Source of the DNA: an uncultured Muribaculaceae bacterium
Lineage (GTDB): Bacteria > Bacteroidota > Bacteroidia > Bacteroidales > Muribaculaceae
NCBI GenBank assembly: GCA_944321865.1
Contig: CALUMZ010000099.1
Location: forward strand, 1-64,000
Direction: 5' to 3'
Length of the DNA stretch: 64,000 nucleotides
How positions within the stretch are numbered: position 1 is the stretch's first letter; the number at the start of each line of letters is the position of its first letter. Of this stretch, positions 44,991 through 54,493 are shown piece by piece. The notes below the pieces were generated by a model, which did no database searches, had not been told where the DNA came from, and saw only the letters and a list, made by a program, of their open reading frames with translations. A program made the translations under genes and the position numbers.

Positions 44991-47027
44991 CTAACTTATT
45001 TGAGGTGCTGTATCAGCAATGCCACTATTTATTATTGACAGGAATTGTTCTTCATTTATTATTTTGATTCCTAATTTGTTGGCTTTATCGAGTTTAGCCG
45101 GACCCATGTTCTCTCCGGCAAGAATGAATGATGTTTTGGATGAAATAGAACCGGAATTTTTGCCACCGTTGGCTTCGATTATTTTTTTGTATTCATCGCG
45201 AGAATGGTGGTTGAATATGCCGCTTATGACAATGGTTTTGCCCGACAGAATGTCGGACATATTGGTTGCATCTTCATTGGTGTGCATTTGTAATCCGGCA
45301 TTGCGCAAGCGTTCAATAATAGAACGATTCTCGGGTATTGCAAAATATTCGACGATGCTTTGCGCTATTTTGTTTCCAATTTCTTCAATGGCCGAGAGTT
45401 GTTCGACATTCATATCCATGAGAGTGTCTATGTCTTTTGTGGCAAAAGCTATTTTCTTTGCCACGGTTTCTCCGACGAACGGTATGGATAGGGCGAATAT
45501 GACTCTTTCGAAAGGGATATTCCGACTTTCTGCGATGCCGTTCATTATGCGTTGCGCCGATTTCAGCCCGAAACGGTCGAGAGATAATAATTTATTAATA
45601 TCAAGGTCGTATATATCTGCGATATTTTTTACAAGCCCCGAAGCAAAAAGCTGTTCTGCAACTTCTTCTCCAATTCCATCAATATTCATGGCGTGCCGCC
45701 CGACAAAATGTTCTATTTTTCCAGTGATTTGTGGCGGACAATTATATTTGTTGGGGCAAACCCATGCGGCTTCGCCGTCAACACGCCGTAATAACGCGCC
45801 ACAAGCCGGACAATGTGAGACAAAGCTAATGGGAGAACTGCCGGGAATGCGTTTTTCGATGTTTACACCTACGATTTTGGGTATTATTTCTCCCCCTTTC
45901 TCGACATATAGCATATCGCCATCATGAATGTCGAGATTGCGAATGATATCCTCGTTGTGTAATGATGCGCGTTTTACTATTGTACCGGAGAGTAATACAG
46001 GTTCTAAATTTGCAACCGGAGTTATAACACCGGTTCGGCCTACTTCAAACGACACAGATTGTAGTTTGGTACATTCTCGTTCTGCTTGGAATTTGTATGC
46101 AATTGCCCAACGGGGATTTTTTGCCGTGTAGCCCAAATTTAATTGTTGGCGTAGAGAATTCACTTTAAACACCAGTCCGTCGGTAGCTACGGGCAGATGT
46201 TTACGTTCTTTATCCCAATATGCAATGAAGTTTTCGACATCATTGATACTATTTAATACTTTAACGGCTTCTGACACTTTGAATCCCCAGTCCTTCATTG
46301 CCATCAAGTTGTCGTAATGGTTGTCGAAAGGGAGGTTGTCGCCAAGTAAATAATAAAGGTACGCATCGAGTTTTCGTCGGGCAACTTCGGTCGAATTCTG
46401 TAGCTTCAGTGTGCCGGCAGCTGCATTTCTTGGATTTGCGAATAGGGGTTCTTCATTGTATTCGCGCTCTTTGTTTAATGAATCAAAGACTTTCCAAGGC
46501 ATTAATATTTCGCCCCTTACTTCAAAATGTTGCGGATAATTGCAATTTTGTCGGAGTTGAAGAGGAATGCTGCGTATGGTTTTTACATTGTCGGTTACAT
46601 CATCGCCTTTTAACCCGTCACCTCGTGTGACGGCTTGTGTCATGCGTCCATTTTCATAAGTAATGGAAATGGAGGTCCCATCGAATTTCATTTCACCAAC
46701 AATCTGGAATGGTTCGTCGCCAAGAGCATTTTTTACACGATTAAAGAATTCCGTGACCTCGGCAACAGAGTATGTGTTGGCCAATGATAACATGGGACGA
46801 TTGTGTGTTACCTGTTTAAAAGACTTGGTAATGTCGCTCCCGACACGCTGTGTCGGAGAATAGGGATCGTAATATTGTGGATTTTCTTTTTCGAGTCGTT
46901 CTAATTGTGCCATTTTGTCGTCAAATTCCTTATCGGATATGGTTGGGGCATTTAGAACGTAATATTTATAATTGTTCTCATTGAGCTCTTGGCGCAATTC
47001 ATCAATTAGCTGTTTTATGTTATCCAT
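44991..47027 (-). CDS. ligA: NAD-dependent DNA ligase
   Basis: Seals nicks in replication and repair using NAD+. The 678-residue protein has the full LigA layout. The Ia domain ([15 protein letters not shown], about 22-36) is followed by the adenylation domain with the active Lys in GEMKFDGTS (about residue 116). Next come the OB fold, a four-Cys zinc finger (CPACGALL...CPNKYNC, about 411-435), helix-hairpin-helix repeats and a C-terminal BRCT domain ([30 protein letters not shown], about 592-621). Length is normal. A promoter lies at 47052-47083. Confidence 0.96.
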   Translation of the reverse strand: MDNIKQLIDELRQELNENNYKYYVLNAPTISDKEFDDKMAQLERLEKENPQYYDPYSPTQRVGSDITKSFKQVTHNRPMLSLANTYSVAEVTEFFNRVKNALGDEPFQIVGEMKFDGTSISITYENGRMTQAVTRGDGLKGDDVTDNVKTIRSIPLQLRQNCNYPQHFEVRGEILMPWKVFDSLNKEREYNEEPLFANPRNAAAGTLKLQNSTEVARRKLDAYLYYLLGDNLPFDNHYDNLMAMKDWGFKVSEAVKVLNSINDVENFIAYWDKERKHLPVATDGLVFKVNSLRQQLNLGYTAKNPRWAIAYKFQAERECTKLQSVSFEVGRTGVITPVANLEPVLLSGTIVKRASLHNEDIIRNLDIHDGDMLYVEKGGEIIPKIVGVNIEKRIPGSSPISFVSHCPACGALLRRVDGEAAWVCPNKYNCPPQITGKIEHFVGRHAMNIDGIGEEVAEQLFASGLVKNIADIYDLDINKLLSLDRFGLKSAQRIMNGIAESRNIPFERVIFALSIPFVGETVAKKIAFATKDIDTLMDMNVEQLSAIEEIGNKIAQSIVEYFAIPENRSIIERLRNAGLQMHTNEDATNMSDILSGKTIVISGIFNHHSRDEYKKIIEANGGKNSGSISSKTSFILAGENMGPAKLDKANKLGIKIINEEQFLSIINSGIADTAPQIS

Positions 47028-47051
47028 ACGAAAGGCATTTTTATGATTATG

Positions 47052-47083
47052 CTAAATTAATTAATTCTGCTTAATTCGGCAAA
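47052..47083 (-). promoter_or_regulatory. Promoter of ligA
   Basis: TTTG (47083-47080), a 20-base spacer and TAATTTAG (47059-47052), one mismatch from TAnnTTTG, 25 bases before the ATG. Confidence 0.55.
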
Positions 47084-47138
47084 CCATAAGTGTGAGGTTA
47101 TTCATGAGGAGTATTACATGTAGTAGTTCCCCATGATG

Positions 47139-48056
47139 TTATGTTCTTGCGGTGTTGTGTTTTGTCTTTTTGTAAAGTTGCCAACTATTAATGGCATTTT
47201 GCCATACAATATAGGCTGCCGGGGCAACAGATACTATTGGATTTAAGTATGTCAAAGTCATCCACAGACCCAATATTGTGTTTTTTTGCCCGAGGCCCTG
47301 TGCTCCGGATATTTTGTCTCCATACCGTTTGCCAATTTTCCTCCCGGTATAGAATTGAATGCAGCACACGCATAAAGCTATTATTGATAACCATATCATA
47401 TCGGGAAATTCTTCTAAAGGCTGTTTAATCATGTGGCTTACGGCTTGCCCCATGACAATGAATAAAGATGCGGCCCATATCCAGAAAGAGATGGCTTGAT
47501 GGTTTGCGATAGCCGAGTGTGCCCGTGGCGCAAAATATTTAAGCATAATGGCAACGGCAAGCGGAATCAATAGCAATGGAACGACTTCTGAACAAATAGT
47601 AGTGAACGATGAAATAAAATCTACATTCCCTCCATTGGCAAGCGCTAAAAATGAAGGTGCACTAATGGCAACAACCATATTACAAAGTAGGGAATAAGTT
47701 GCGATTTTTGTTATACTGCCCCCTAACATGCCGGTGATTACAGGTGCCGCCGTTGCAGTCGGCATAAAGAAGCATATAAACGCTCCGGCTGCCATGTTGC
47801 TGTCTATGGGTAATAGAGCTATATATGATGCCGTTCCTCCCAATAATTGAATGCTCAATAGTGCCCATTGAAATGCCGTTACCCGAAATTCCTTTATTTC
47901 TAATCGGGTATATGTTATGGTTAGCATTGTGAAGATTAGATATGGCGTAATTGTCGATAGTTTGTCGATATAATCGTGCAATAATATTCCACCTAACATA
48001 GACATGGGTAGAACCCATGATTTTAAGGATTGGCGAAAATGAAATTCTATATGCAT
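47139..48056 (-). CDS. Bile acid:sodium symporter-like (BASS family) permease
   Basis: A 305-residue inner-membrane protein with nine or ten hydrophobic helices. It resembles the BASS/BART superfamily: the crossover region FICFFMPTATAAPVITGMLGGSITKIATYSLLCNMVVAISAP (about 93-135) and the second repeat GLGQKNTILGLWMTLTYLNPIVSVAPAAYIVWQN near the C terminus. Substrates in this family include bile acids, organic acids and pantoate; none can be assigned here. It is a single-gene unit between hisS and ligA. Confidence 0.8.
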   Translation of the reverse strand: MHIEFHFRQSLKSWVLPMSMLGGILLHDYIDKLSTITPYLIFTMLTITYTRLEIKEFRVTAFQWALLSIQLLGGTASYIALLPIDSNMAAGAFICFFMPTATAAPVITGMLGGSITKIATYSLLCNMVVAISAPSFLALANGGNVDFISSFTTICSEVVPLLLIPLAVAIMLKYFAPRAHSAIANHQAISFWIWAASLFIVMGQAVSHMIKQPLEEFPDMIWLSIIALCVCCIQFYTGRKIGKRYGDKISGAQGLGQKNTILGLWMTLTYLNPIVSVAPAAYIVWQNAINSWQLYKKTKHNTART

Positions 48057-48170
48057 GGATTTATGAAATTAGGTTCATTGAGGGAAATCTCAAATGGAGT
48101 CCCGCAATGAACCGACTATTATTATGATGAAAAGTTTTTTTAGTTGAGGAAACGCAATGCCCCGTGAATG

Positions 48171-49532
48171 CTATCTTAGCATTTCGATTAATTGTCCTAT
48201 TGTCAGGGAGACTTGTTCTCCTGTGGACATGTTTTTAAGCGATATGCAATGATTGGCAATTTCGTTTTCACCCACAAGCGCAACAAATGGAATCTTTAAA
48301 GCATCGGCATAAGCCATTTGCTTTTTCATTTTTACAGGCTCGGGATATATTTCGGCTGCAATTCCTGCATTACGTAGCGTCGTGACTAATTTTAAGCATT
48401 CATTGCATTCTACTGTCCCAAAATTTATAAATATTACCTTTGTTCCCGTTGCAGTATCTGATGGATACAAATTAAGTGCATTTAAGACATCGTATATGCG
48501 GTCTGCTCCAAAGCTGATTCCAACACCAGAAACACCTTGCAGGCCAAACACGCCCGTCAGGTTATCGTATCGTCCGCCTCCGCTAATGCTGCCAATTTCA
48601 ACATCGGCAGCCTTAACTTCGATAATCGTGCCGGTATAATAATTCAGTCCGCGGGCAAGTGATACGTCAACCTCTATATCAGCGTTGATTCCAAGTTTTG
48701 AGAGGTTGTCGATGATGAATGACATTTCCTCAATACCTTTCAATCCAATTTCGGATGTTGCGAGCATGGATTTCAGGGTATCCAGTTTTTCGATATTCGA
48801 GCCTTTGAGTTGCAGCAATGGTTGTAACTTGCCAATGGCATCTTCCGGAATACCTTTGTTAAGTAATTCTTGGTTGACATTATCAATGCCTATTTTGTCA
48901 ATTTTGTCGATAGCTACCGTTATGTCAACGATTTTATCGGAAGCTCCGATAAGTTCTGCGATCCCGCTTAGGATTTTGCGATTATTTACTTTTATAATGA
49001 CTCTTATCCCGAATCGTTTGAATACATAATCGAGTAGTGTCAGCAATTCAATTTCGTTAACCAGTGAATCACTGCCTACGATATCGGCATCGCACTGGTA
49101 AAATTCACGATACCTTCCTTTTTGAGGCCTGTCGGCACGCCAAACCGGTTGTATCTGGTATCGCTTGAAAGGAAATTGTATATCGTTGCGATGTTGAACA
49201 ACGAAACGCGCGAATGGCACAGTCAAGTCATAACGCAACCCTTTCTCGCAAATATGAGGGGTGAGATGTTGGATGTCGTGTTCCGAAAGATTACAGTCGG
49301 GGACATCTTTTAAGTAATCTCCGCTGTTTAATATTTTAAACAATAGTTTGTCACCTTCTTCTCCATATTTGCCCATTAATGTTGACAAATTTTCCATTGC
49401 CGGAGTTTCTATTTGACGAAATCCGTACAATAGAAAAGCCTCTTTTATAGTGTCAAAGATATAGTTGCGTTTCGCCATTTCTTCTGGCGAGAAATCTCTT
49501 GTTCCTTTTGGTATACACGGTTTTTGTGCCAT
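48171..49532 (-). CDS. hisS: Histidyl-tRNA synthetase
   Basis: Charges tRNA-His with histidine in the cytoplasm. The 453-residue class II synthetase has GTRDFSPEE at the N terminus and motif 2 around [12 protein letters not shown] (about 97-108). The histidine-specific motif [15 protein letters not shown] (about 293-307) and a C-terminal anticodon-binding domain (from about 365, VIFINFG) complete the family layout. A -7 element TAATTTTG lies at 49552-49559. Confidence 0.96.
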   Translation of the reverse strand: MAQKPCIPKGTRDFSPEEMAKRNYIFDTIKEAFLLYGFRQIETPAMENLSTLMGKYGEEGDKLLFKILNSGDYLKDVPDCNLSEHDIQHLTPHICEKGLRYDLTVPFARFVVQHRNDIQFPFKRYQIQPVWRADRPQKGRYREFYQCDADIVGSDSLVNEIELLTLLDYVFKRFGIRVIIKVNNRKILSGIAELIGASDKIVDITVAIDKIDKIGIDNVNQELLNKGIPEDAIGKLQPLLQLKGSNIEKLDTLKSMLATSEIGLKGIEEMSFIIDNLSKLGINADIEVDVSLARGLNYYTGTIIEVKAADVEIGSISGGGRYDNLTGVFGLQGVSGVGISFGADRIYDVLNALNLYPSDTATGTKVIFINFGTVECNECLKLVTTLRNAGIAAEIYPEPVKMKKQMAYADALKIPFVALVGENEIANHCISLKNMSTGEQVSLTIGQLIEMLR

Positions 49533-49551
49533 ATTTAATTGTATTTTGGGA

Positions 49552-49559
49552 CAAAATTA
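49552..49559 (-). promoter_or_regulatory. -7 element of hisS
   Basis: TAATTTTG on the minus strand, 20 bases before the hisS ATG; the -33 element is not clear. Confidence 0.4.
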
Positions 49560-49599
49560 CAAAAAGGTTGGTTATTTCTACTTTAAAAGCTACAAATAT

Positions 49600-50289
49600 T
49601 TATTCACGACGGCTTCCAAGGAAAATCATTATGTAGTATACGAGTGTGGCTAATGAACTTAAAGCAGCTACTACATAGGTATAAGCTGCCGAGCGCAAGG
49701 CATCTCCGGCGTGACTATGGTTAATCCCAACTGCTATTTCACTGGAATTCAGCCATGCAAGGGCTCGACGGCTTGCATCTATTTCGACGGGTAAGGTAAT
49801 GAAACTAAATAATGTGGTAATTGCAAACAAGACTATTCCAATTATTAATATTTGCGGCAATGTATTTACGAGGAGAATCCCGGCCAGCAGAATCCATGAC
49901 ATCCATTGAGAAGCAAAATTTACTGCGGGGACCAACTTGGAACGCATTTGAAGGTATTTGTATTGTGTTGCATGTTGCACGGCATGTCCGCACTCGTGTG
50001 CTGCAACGGCAGCTGCAGCTACACTGCAACTGTTGTATACGCCTTCACTCAAATTCACTGTTTTGTCCATCGGGTTATAGTAATCAGTAAGAAATCCATT
50101 TGTGCTGCGGACTTGAACATCATATATTCCATTGTCCCGAAGCATTTTTAATGCGATGTCTCTTCCGCTCATGCCCGAAGGTATGGGTTCGCGCGAATAT
50201 TGTTCAAATTTGTTTTTCAGTGAAGCTTGTACAAGATAGCTCACTAAAGCAATTACAATAAAAATTACAAACGGTATCATAATAATCAA
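49600..50289 (-). CDS. Membrane zinc metallopeptidase (YugP-type)
   Basis: A 229-residue protein with an N-terminal transmembrane helix (1-20), a zinc-protease motif HECGHAVQH (about residues 94-102), and two to three helices after it (about 125-165 and 200-220). It matches the neutral zinc metallopeptidase family PF04298 (YugP-like). The His/Glu/His residues are intact, so activity is likely; the substrate is unknown. The start could be 50289 or the second Met at 50280. It is convergent with nothing nearby and divergent from the nucleotidyltransferase gene. Confidence 0.87.
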   Translation of the reverse strand: MIIMIPFVIFIVIALVSYLVQASLKNKFEQYSREPIPSGMSGRDIALKMLRDNGIYDVQVRSTNGFLTDYYNPMDKTVNLSEGVYNSCSVAAAAVAAHECGHAVQHATQYKYLQMRSKLVPAVNFASQWMSWILLAGILLVNTLPQILIIGIVLFAITTLFSFITLPVEIDASRRALAWLNSSEIAVGINHSHAGDALRSAAYTYVVAALSSLATLVYYIMIFLGSRRE

Positions 50290-50393
50290 AATTAGTACAA
50301 CTTAAGTGCATCAAAAATTATGCCATTAATATAATTCATAAAAGCGCGCATAAAAAACAGCATAAAGCTTTACCCCTTTTCAGGAATTATAGT

Positions 50394-50401
50394 TAACTTT
50401 G
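50394..50401 (+). promoter_or_regulatory. -7 element of the nucleotidyltransferase-galE operon
   Basis: TAACTTTG; the -33 position is occupied by TTTA 21 bases upstream (one mismatch). The leader to the ATG at 50473 is about 65 bases. Confidence 0.5.
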
Positions 50402-50472
50402 CATGAGAAGATGCTTTTTTGTATAAGATGCATTTTATTGATGACAATAATACCTAAATGCTTCATAAATAA

Positions 50473-51387
50473 ATGAAACCTACACTACTTGTCTTGGCTG
50501 CCGGAATGGGTAGCAGATATGGCGGTTTAAAACAATTGGACGGCATCGGTCCAAACGGAGAGACCATAATGGACTATTCTATATATGATGCAATTCGTTC
50601 AGGATTTGGAAAAGTGGTCTTTGTAATCCGGCATGATTTCGAGAAGGATTTCAAAGAAAAGATACTGAGTAAATATGAAAACCACATTGCAGTAGATGTG
50701 GTTTTCCAGTCGATTGACAAATTGCCCGACGGATTTGTTCCAAATCCCGAAAGGACCAAGCCATGGGGGACTAACCACGCCGTGCTTATGGGAAGTGAAA
50801 TCATAAGAGAGCCGTTTGCCGTAATAAACGCCGACGACTTTTATGGACAAGACAGCTTCAGAGTACTCGCAAAGGCTCTAACCGACATGGAGGGCAAAAC
50901 CGGAGAGTACTGCATGGTGGGATTCCGTGTGGGGAATACGCTCAGTGAAAGCGGAGAGGTTTCGAGAGGTGTGTGCCACATATCGGACGATGGTTTCCTG
51001 ACTACCGTAACCGAGCGTCACCATATTATGCGCAGAGATGGCGGTGCCGTTTCTTTTCTTGACGAGAGCGGCAATGCAATCGTGCTTGACGATAACGCAC
51101 TGGTTTCTATGAATATGTGGGGATTTACACCCGATTATTTTGAATATTCAAAGAAAGCATTTGTTGAGTTTCTTTCAGAACATGGCAACGACCTAAAAAC
51201 AGAATTTTATATACCATCGATGGTAAATGAGCTTATTACCCGGGGAGCCGCATCTGTAAAAGTATATGATACCACATCGTCATGGTTTGGTGTAACTTAC
51301 GCAGCCGACAAGCCTTCGGTAATGGCTAATGTGGCCAAATTGGTTGAGGAAGGAGTGTATCCGAATAAATTGTTTGATTTTAAATAA
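50473..51387 (+). CDS. Sugar-nucleotide nucleotidyltransferase
   Basis: A 304-residue Rossmann-like NTP transferase with the pyrophosphorylase signature LAAGMGSRYGGLKQ (residues 7-20) and the metal-binding segment AVINADDFYG (about 115-124). It likely makes an NDP-sugar from a sugar 1-phosphate and NTP. It sits 10 bases before galE, so UDP-hexose metabolism for cell-surface glycans is a plausible context. It differs from classical GalU, and the precise sugar cannot be told from sequence. Confidence 0.85.
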   Translation: MKPTLLVLAAGMGSRYGGLKQLDGIGPNGETIMDYSIYDAIRSGFGKVVFVIRHDFEKDFKEKILSKYENHIAVDVVFQSIDKLPDGFVPNPERTKPWGTNHAVLMGSEIIREPFAVINADDFYGQDSFRVLAKALTDMEGKTGEYCMVGFRVGNTLSESGEVSRGVCHISDDGFLTTVTERHHIMRRDGGAVSFLDESGNAIVLDDNALVSMNMWGFTPDYFEYSKKAFVEFLSEHGNDLKTEFYIPSMVNELITRGAASVKVYDTTSSWFGVTYAADKPSVMANVAKLVEEGVYPNKLFDFK

Positions 51388-51397
51388 CTGAATTATC

Positions 51398-52432
51398 ATG
51401 AAAGGTAAAATTTTAGTAACAGGAGGAACCGGTTATATAGGCTCCCATACTGTTGTTGAACTGCAAAATGCAGGTTATGAGGTTGTTATAATCGACAACT
51501 TGTCAAACAGCAACATCGAGGTGCTTGACGGAATCGAGCGCATCACAGGTGTACGTCCTGTATTTGTAAAAGCCGACTGTACCGATTTGGCTGCATTGAC
51601 AAAGTTGTTTGAAGATAACCCGGGCATAAACGGAATCATTAATTTTGCAGCAAGTAAGGCAGTAGGAGAGTCGGTTCAAAAACCGTTGTTGTATTACTAC
51701 AATAACCTTACTACACTGATTAATCTGCTTAAACTTATGCCGCAATATGGTACGAAAGGCATAGTATTCTCATCTTCTTGTACCGTATATGGCGAGCCCG
51801 ATAAAAACCCTGTTGATGAGACAGCTCCCATAAAGAAGGCAACATCTCCTTACGGAAATACAAAGCAAATTTCCGAGGAAATCATAACCGATTATATTAA
51901 TTCGGGAGCTCCCATAAAAAGTATAATCTTGAGATACTTTAACCCTGTCGGTGCACATCCAAGTGCAGAAATCGGCGAATTGCCCAATGGCGTTCCTCAA
52001 AACTTGATTCCATATTTGACACAAACTGCAATCGGAATCAGAAAAGAATTAAGCGTATTTGGGAATGATTATAATACTCCCGATGGTTCATGTATACGCG
52101 ACTTTATTAACGTCGTAGACCTTGCGAAAGCTCACGTCACGGCTCTTGAAAGAATGCTTGAAGACAAGAGTGACGAGAAGTTGGAAATTTTCAACCTCGG
52201 TACCGGCGTGGGATTGTCGGTTCTTGAACTGATTAATTCATTTGAGCGTGCCACAGGCGTTAAAGTTCCGCACAAGATTGTGGGACGTCGCAGTGGTGAT
52301 ATTGAGAAAGTATGGGCCGATCCAAAGAAGGCTAATGAAGTCCTTGGTTGGAAGGCTACCACATCGATAGATGATACTATGCGCTCGGCATGGAATTGGC
52401 AATTGAAATTGCGCGAAAGAGGAATTATGTAA
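51398..52432 (+). CDS. galE: UDP-glucose 4-epimerase
   Basis: Interconverts UDP-glucose and UDP-galactose. The 344-residue short-chain dehydrogenase/epimerase has the NAD-binding GGTGYIGSH (residues 8-16). Its catalytic Ser/Tyr/Lys set lies in SSSCTVYG (about 125-132) and SPYGNTK (Tyr and Lys around 150-156). Other GalE features are ILRYFNPVGAHPSAEIGE and CIRDFINVVDLAKAHV. Length is typical. It is co-transcribed with the preceding nucleotidyltransferase and ends at the terminator at 52457-52491. Confidence 0.95.
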   Translation: MKGKILVTGGTGYIGSHTVVELQNAGYEVVIIDNLSNSNIEVLDGIERITGVRPVFVKADCTDLAALTKLFEDNPGINGIINFAASKAVGESVQKPLLYYYNNLTTLINLLKLMPQYGTKGIVFSSSCTVYGEPDKNPVDETAPIKKATSPYGNTKQISEEIITDYINSGAPIKSIILRYFNPVGAHPSAEIGELPNGVPQNLIPYLTQTAIGIRKELSVFGNDYNTPDGSCIRDFINVVDLAKAHVTALERMLEDKSDEKLEIFNLGTGVGLSVLELINSFERATGVKVPHKIVGRRSGDIEKVWADPKKANEVLGWKATTSIDDTMRSAWNWQLKLRERGIM

Positions 52433-52456
52433 TTATAGTACATACAGATTAAAAAC

Positions 52457-52491
52457 AATGGCGTACAGTGTTCTTTATTGTACGCCATTTT
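52457..52491 (+). terminator. Intrinsic terminator of galE
   Basis: AATGGCGTACA (52457-52467) and TGTACGCCATT (52479-52489) form a perfect 11-bp stem followed by TTT. Confidence 0.85.
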
Positions 52492-52639
52492 TAGCCTAAA
52501 TGGGGGCTGACAGAACGGGTGAATGATAAAATTTCACAATGTTTTTACATCACTCCTTAATGCAATAGCCTCGGCAAAGTGAGATGGTACCCGCCAAACA
52601 TGAGCGAGCAATCTGCTCGAAGTTTAATAACCGATAATT

Positions 52640-53650
52640 ATGAACAAACTTTTTATATGTCTATGTTGCCTAATTTGTTGCATTCCTATGTATGCTCAAT
52701 CATGGGAGCAAGATGATTTGGGCGATAATTATTTTAATAAAGAAATATGGTTCCCCGATGATTATTCCGGGAAAGTGAAAGCTACCGTTGTAAAACAAAC
52801 ATGTAATTTTCAAACCCGGAAAGCCGTGTTATATGTGCATGGTTATAACGATTATTTTTTCCAAAAAGACCTCGGTGACAAATTTGTAAATAATGGGTAT
52901 AATTTCTATGCCATAGATTTGCGCAAATATGGACGGTCTTTAATGTCAGGGCAAACGCCGTTTGAAGTCAGGGATTTGAAAGAATATTTTGCAGATATAA
53001 ATGCAGCTATTGATATCATATTAGAAGACGGGAACAGTACAATAGTGTTAATGGGGCATTCGACAGGGGGCTTAATAACATCGTATTACTTGGCCGAAAC
53101 GAACTATAAAAGATTTCCTATAAGGGCCTTGATTTTAAATAGCCCGTTCATGGATATGAATCTTGATTGTGTGACCGAAGATTATTTATTACCATTCATA
53201 AAAGTTTGTGCACGTGTCATTCCTGATATTTCCATAAAACAAGGCGGGGGAAACATGTATGCCCGAACGCTCTTGGATTGCTATGAAGGGGAATGGAACT
53301 ATAATTTACAATGGAAGTTTGAATGGCCGCAAGCCGTATCTGCCGGTTGGCTTAATGCTATATCTCAGGCTCAAGACAGATTGCATCGTGGGGCCGATAT
53401 TGACATTCCTATATTGTTGATGCACTCTGACCGTAGTTTTAATGAGCAAGTCGTGACAATCTCTGATGCCATGTGTTCCGACATAGTACTTGATGTTAAA
53501 GAAATTTCCATATATGGGAAAAGGCTTGGGAGTGACATTACAGAATTTATTGTAAAAAATGGAATGCACGACTTGTTTCTATCGAGCATTCCTGTAAGGT
53601 ATTCGTTATATTCGCATGTGTTTGAATGGTTGCGTGCTAAGGATCTATAA
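52640..53650 (+). CDS. Secreted alpha/beta hydrolase (serine lipase/esterase-like)
   Basis: A 336-residue alpha/beta-hydrolase with a signal peptide (residues 1-19, CIPMYAQS). It has the oxyanion region VLYVHGYNDYFFQKD (about 63-77), the nucleophile elbow MGHSTGG (about 138-144) and a late His in NGMHDLFLS (about 309-317), in a serine-aminopeptidase/monoglyceride-lipase type fold. It is probably periplasmic or surface-exposed and acts on ester substrates. Its last six bases overlap the end of the convergent lipoprotein gene. The upstream 150 bases contain only the galE terminator and a short CGAGCAATCTGCTCG hairpin. Confidence 0.88.
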   Translation: MNKLFICLCCLICCIPMYAQSWEQDDLGDNYFNKEIWFPDDYSGKVKATVVKQTCNFQTRKAVLYVHGYNDYFFQKDLGDKFVNNGYNFYAIDLRKYGRSLMSGQTPFEVRDLKEYFADINAAIDIILEDGNSTIVLMGHSTGGLITSYYLAETNYKRFPIRALILNSPFMDMNLDCVTEDYLLPFIKVCARVIPDISIKQGGGNMYARTLLDCYEGEWNYNLQWKFEWPQAVSAGWLNAISQAQDRLHRGADIDIPILLMHSDRSFNEQVVTISDAMCSDIVLDVKEISIYGKRLGSDITEFIVKNGMHDLFLSSIPVRYSLYSHVFEWLRAKDL

Positions 53651-54493
53651 TTTTGTTTGTTCGATTTGCCGCTTTGCAATTTCCATTCGTTTAGTCAAAT
53701 ATAATTTGTCTTTTTCCGCTTTTAGACCGGCTTTAATGGCCGAACTGTACCTAAATGATTGTGCAATTGCTTCTTTTAAATAGGTTGGCGCTGTGATAGA
53801 ATAAGAACTGTTCCCAACGAAATCTATTTTAAGTTTTTTATTGGCATTATCGGCGATAAACCGGCAGAATTCCTCACACTCATCAGCATGAAATGTAACC
53901 ATTTCATTGCTAATGCCATCGTTGTTGAAACGATAATTTTGTGCATTGTCGAAAGGAACTGATGATGTTTCGGCATAGTCCCCATCAGTAGCGGTTACTC
54001 GTAACTTGGTGTGCTTAACAGGTTTGCCATGTAATAATGAAACTAAATAAATACCACCGTTATCGTCAATGCGCGGTTCGATTCCTGTACGGTTTATTAA
54101 TGTGTTATTCTTTAGATTCTTATAGATACGATAATTCTCTACAAGGTCGGGATTTTTTATTACAATAAAGTCTGCCGCTATTTCATTTACAATAATAGCA
54201 TTCTCAGATATGACGCTATCGGCTTGGGCAATTCCTTTTATGCTGATTTGTTCCTGAGCTTTTGCCATTAAATGTATTCCGTCTCTTATAATATCGGTTT
54301 CTGCCGGATATTTTTTGTATAAAGTATCAAGGACAGACAGCACGCTATCATACTGTTCTGTATCGTATAGCTTCATGGCAGAATTATATAATGACGATGC
54401 TTCATCCTTCTGCCGGTTGTCGCAAGAGGCTATTATTAATGGCATTAAAGCCGCACAAAGTATAGAGATCGATTTAATTGCTGCGTTGTACAT
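53645..54493 (-). CDS. Lipoprotein with TPR-like N-terminal region, unknown function
   Basis: A 282-residue product with a lipobox (LIIASC, Cys24). A helical TPR-like segment follows (SLYNSAMKLYDTEQYDSVLSVLDTLYKKYPAETD, about 35-68). The remaining C-terminal region is predicted mixed alpha/beta and matches no family I recognise; it ends in a charged helix (AGLKAEKDKLYLTKRMEIAKRQIEQ). The start overlaps the end of the (p)ppGpp synthetase gene by 20 bases, so the two are co-transcribed and probably coupled. An envelope location is inferred. Confidence 0.72.
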   Translation of the reverse strand: MYNAAIKSISILCAALMPLIIASCDNRQKDEASSLYNSAMKLYDTEQYDSVLSVLDTLYKKYPAETDIIRDGIHLMAKAQEQISIKGIAQADSVISENAIIVNEIAADFIVIKNPDLVENYRIYKNLKNNTLINRTGIEPRIDDNGGIYLVSLLHGKPVKHTKLRVTATDGDYAETSSVPFDNAQNYRFNNDGISNEMVTFHADECEEFCRFIADNANKKLKIDFVGNSSYSITAPTYLKEAIAQSFRYSSAIKAGLKAEKDKLYLTKRMEIAKRQIEQTKL